Assembly: GCA_001800945.1 (NCBI GenBank)
Contig: MGWJ01000104.1
Location: 1-5,276, forward strand
Reading direction: 5' to 3'
Length of the DNA: 5,276 bases
From: Flavobacteria bacterium RIFCSPLOWO2_12_FULL_31_7
Lineage (GTDB): Bacteria; Bacteroidota; Bacteroidia; Flavobacteriales; Flavobacteriaceae
The translations under genes and the position numbers were made by a program. The notes under the pieces are model-generated. The model made no database searches. It had not been told where the DNA came from and was given only the letters and a program-made list of their open reading frames with translations. Of this stretch, positions 3,674-5,276 are shown in pieces (position 1 is the stretch's first letter; each line of letters opens with the position of its first letter).

Positions 3674-5276
3674 TTATGGTTTTATTATTAAAAGTGATGG
3701 TGTATTATTTAACCAAACACTTCTTGTATCAATTAGTTTTTTCCAACTATCAATACTCATGATTAATAAATCTTGTTCTTTCAAGAAATCTTTTTCTAAT
3801 TTTGAGGAATGAATCACTTTTACATTTTCATGTGTGATTTTATTGTTTTCATTTACAATATCATACGTATCGAAAATTGAAATCTTAGCTTGAGAATTCT
3901 TTTTTAGTAATTTTACATAATCTAATAAAAATTGATCTTCTTTATTAAATAAAATTACGGAAATATTCTCGGTTTTAATTAAATTTTTATCGACATAAAT
4001 TCCTAATGGAACTTCTGTTTTATTGATAATTGCTTGCGTTTTGTCATCAAAATAATTGATTTCAAATAGCTTTTCTTTTCCCGTAAACGTATTTAATAAA
4101 TTTTCTGGATTTATAATTTTAGAGGTAATTCCTAAAACTTTTCCTAAAAGCGTTCCTTCAAATATAGAAGATCCAATATTGATTAAAACTAAATCAAATT
4201 CACCTTTATTACCCACTTCTACAATATCCGAATCAATATCTCGAGAAGCTTTAAAAAGGGTTTCAACTTTTCGATTTAATTTATTAGCTTCTTTTAATAA
4301 GGGTTTGAAACTTTCTCGTTCGTATTCTTCAATTTTATAAGGATTAACTTCATTTGTTGAAGAAATATACATTGCTGTAATCGATTGCTTTTCCTTTTCT
4401 AAACTTACAAAGTTATTCGCCACTTTCAATAAATGCTTACCATCTTCCGGATTTTCGAAAGAAACTAAAACTTTATATTCTAAATTATCAGCATTTGTAG
4501 TGGGTACGATAGTCTTTCTTCTTTTGAAAACGAAATCGATAATATTTAAAGCTGGACCCGTCATAAATGTTGTAGCTAAAGCCATAATTACCATCATCGC
4601 AAAAACTTCTTTGGTTAGTACGCCCAAATCGTAACCAATATTCAGCACGACTAACTCCATTAATCCACGAGTATTCATCAAGGCACCAATTGTTAAACTA
4701 TCTCTCCAATTTTGACCTACGAATTTTGCAGCTAATGCACTTCCAATAAATTTACCTACCACAGCAACAATAATAATTAACCCACAAACTTTCCATAATT
4801 CTGGACTATTTAGCAAGCCAATTTCTGTTCTTAAACCTGTAAAAACAAAGAATAAAGGTAATAAAACTACTAAAGCTACATCTTCAATTTTTTCGATAAA
4901 CATTTTTCTAAACTTCATGTTGTCTGGCATAATTACACCAGCAACGAAAGCTCCGAATAAGGCATGAATACCAATAATTTCAGTTAAATAAGATGAAATT
5001 AATAAGGTTAAAAAGAAAATAGCTACTACAGGTTTTGTAATTTTCTCAGCAGTATCATATAAATTTCCAATTCTTCGTAAAAATGGTCGAACTAATCTTA
5101 TCATGGCAAAAACATACACCAATGACAACACAATAATGTATAAGGAACTTGTAACAGAACCAGCTTTTACAATAGCAATTACACCTGCTAATAAACACCA
5201 TGCAGTAATATCATCGGCAGCAGCACAAGTAATTACCATGGCGCCAATTCTTGTTTTTTGCAATCCTCTTTCTTGA
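3674..5276 (-). CDS. CPA2-family monovalent cation:proton antiporter (5' end cut by the window)
   Basis: About 533 residues are visible. The frame is still open at 5276: the codons before the TTG at 5263-5261 read Q-E-R-G, continuing the family motif ERGL-KTR-GAM, so that TTG is an internal leucine. The missing part should hold the start and the first transmembrane helices. Visible residues 1-255 form the membrane domain. It includes TCAAADDITAWCLLA (adjacent acidic pair D21-D22, the ion-binding position in CPA2 carriers), HALFGAFVAGVIMP (104-117), LPLFFVFTGLRTEIG (139-153) and ALMNTRGLMELVVLNIG (198-214). These motifs are closest to the plant CHX and cyanobacterial type that exchanges K+ or Na+ for H+. 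Residues from about 266 to the end are a soluble cytosolic part with universal-stress-protein-like segments (YKVLVSFENPEDGKHLL; LVLINIGSSIFEGTLLGKV), likely regulatory. The cvfB gene follows after one base. Confidence 0.93.
   Translation of the reverse strand, partial: QERGLQKTRIGAMVITCAAADDITAWCLLAGVIAIVKAGSVTSSLYIIVLSLVYVFAMIRLVRPFLRRIGNLYDTAEKITKPVVAIFFLTLLISSYLTEIIGIHALFGAFVAGVIMPDNMKFRKMFIEKIEDVALVVLLPLFFVFTGLRTEIGLLNSPELWKVCGLIIIVAVVGKFIGSALAAKFVGQNWRDSLTIGALMNTRGLMELVVLNIGYDLGVLTKEVFAMMVIMALATTFMTGPALNIIDFVFKRRKTIVPTTNADNLEYKVLVSFENPEDGKHLLKVANNFVSLEKEKQSITAMYISSTNEVNPYKIEEYERESFKPLLKEANKLNRKVETLFKASRDIDSDIVEVGNKGEFDLVLINIGSSIFEGTLLGKVLGITSKIINPENLLNTFTGKEKLFEINYFDDKTQAIINKTEVPLGIYVDKNLIKTENISVILFNKEDQFLLDYVKLLKKNSQAKISIFDTYDIVNENNKITHENVKVIHSSKLEKDFLKEQDLLIMSIDSWKKLIDTRSVWLNNTPSLLIIKP

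Noticed and set aside
3576..3812. Plus-strand ORF of 78 codons spanning the cvfB/antiporter junction
   Set aside because: It is antisense to two well-supported genes, and its hydrophobic composition follows from the opposite strand.
4056..4340. Plus-strand ORF of 94 codons
   Set aside because: It is antisense within the antiporter C-terminal domain, with no recognisable features or start context.
5261..5263. TTG as the start codon of the antiporter
   Set aside because: The frame continues upstream to the window edge (Q-E-R-G before this Leu) and matches the family motif ERGL-KTR-GAM. The visible part also begins in the middle of the membrane domain, so the TTG is internal.

Overview
The window is strongly AT-rich, and its genes lack clear Shine-Dalgarno sequences. 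Two putative promoters carry the Bacteroidota -7 element TAnnTTTG. With the protein types present (lipoproteins with short LASC lipoboxes, an OPRTase with the RPEAKKHGRQNQ loop, a CHX-like CPA2 antiporter), this points to the chromosome of a member of the Flavobacteriaceae, probably Flavobacterium or a close relative. I see no phage, insertion sequence, CRISPR array, tRNA or rRNA.

Layout, left to right. (1) 1-262, minus: the 5' part of an efflux RND periplasmic adaptor lipoprotein, cut by the left edge. (2) 263-361: an intergenic stretch with a 25-bp palindrome that may be an operator. (3) 362-766, minus: an unrecognised small exported protein with its own candidate promoter. (4) 838-1401, minus: an unrecognised lipoprotein, 11 bp downstream of (5) 1413-2012, minus: a NUDIX hydrolase. 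(6) 2020-2661, plus: pyrE, orotate phosphoribosyltransferase; its start codon is 7 bp from the divergent NUDIX start codon. (7) 2662-2844: a convergent intergenic region packed with short direct repeats, a bidirectional terminator, a second small hairpin and a REP/BIME-like element. (8) 2845-3672, minus: a CvfB-type triple-S1 RNA-binding protein. (9) 3674-5276, minus: a CPA2 monovalent cation:proton antiporter with a long cytosolic C-terminal domain, cut by the right edge; one base separates its stop from the cvfB start.

Functionally this is mostly ordinary core-genome content: pyrimidine synthesis, nucleotide-pool or signalling hydrolysis, ion homeostasis, RNA binding and drug or metal efflux. 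I found no convincing new multi-gene system. The most interesting signals are non-coding. They are the back-to-back pyrE/NUDIX start region, where a perfect -7 box overlaps the NUDIX start codon and would place pyrE transcription at or next to its own ATG; the triple hairpin cluster between pyrE and cvfB; and the palindrome ahead of the efflux adaptor.
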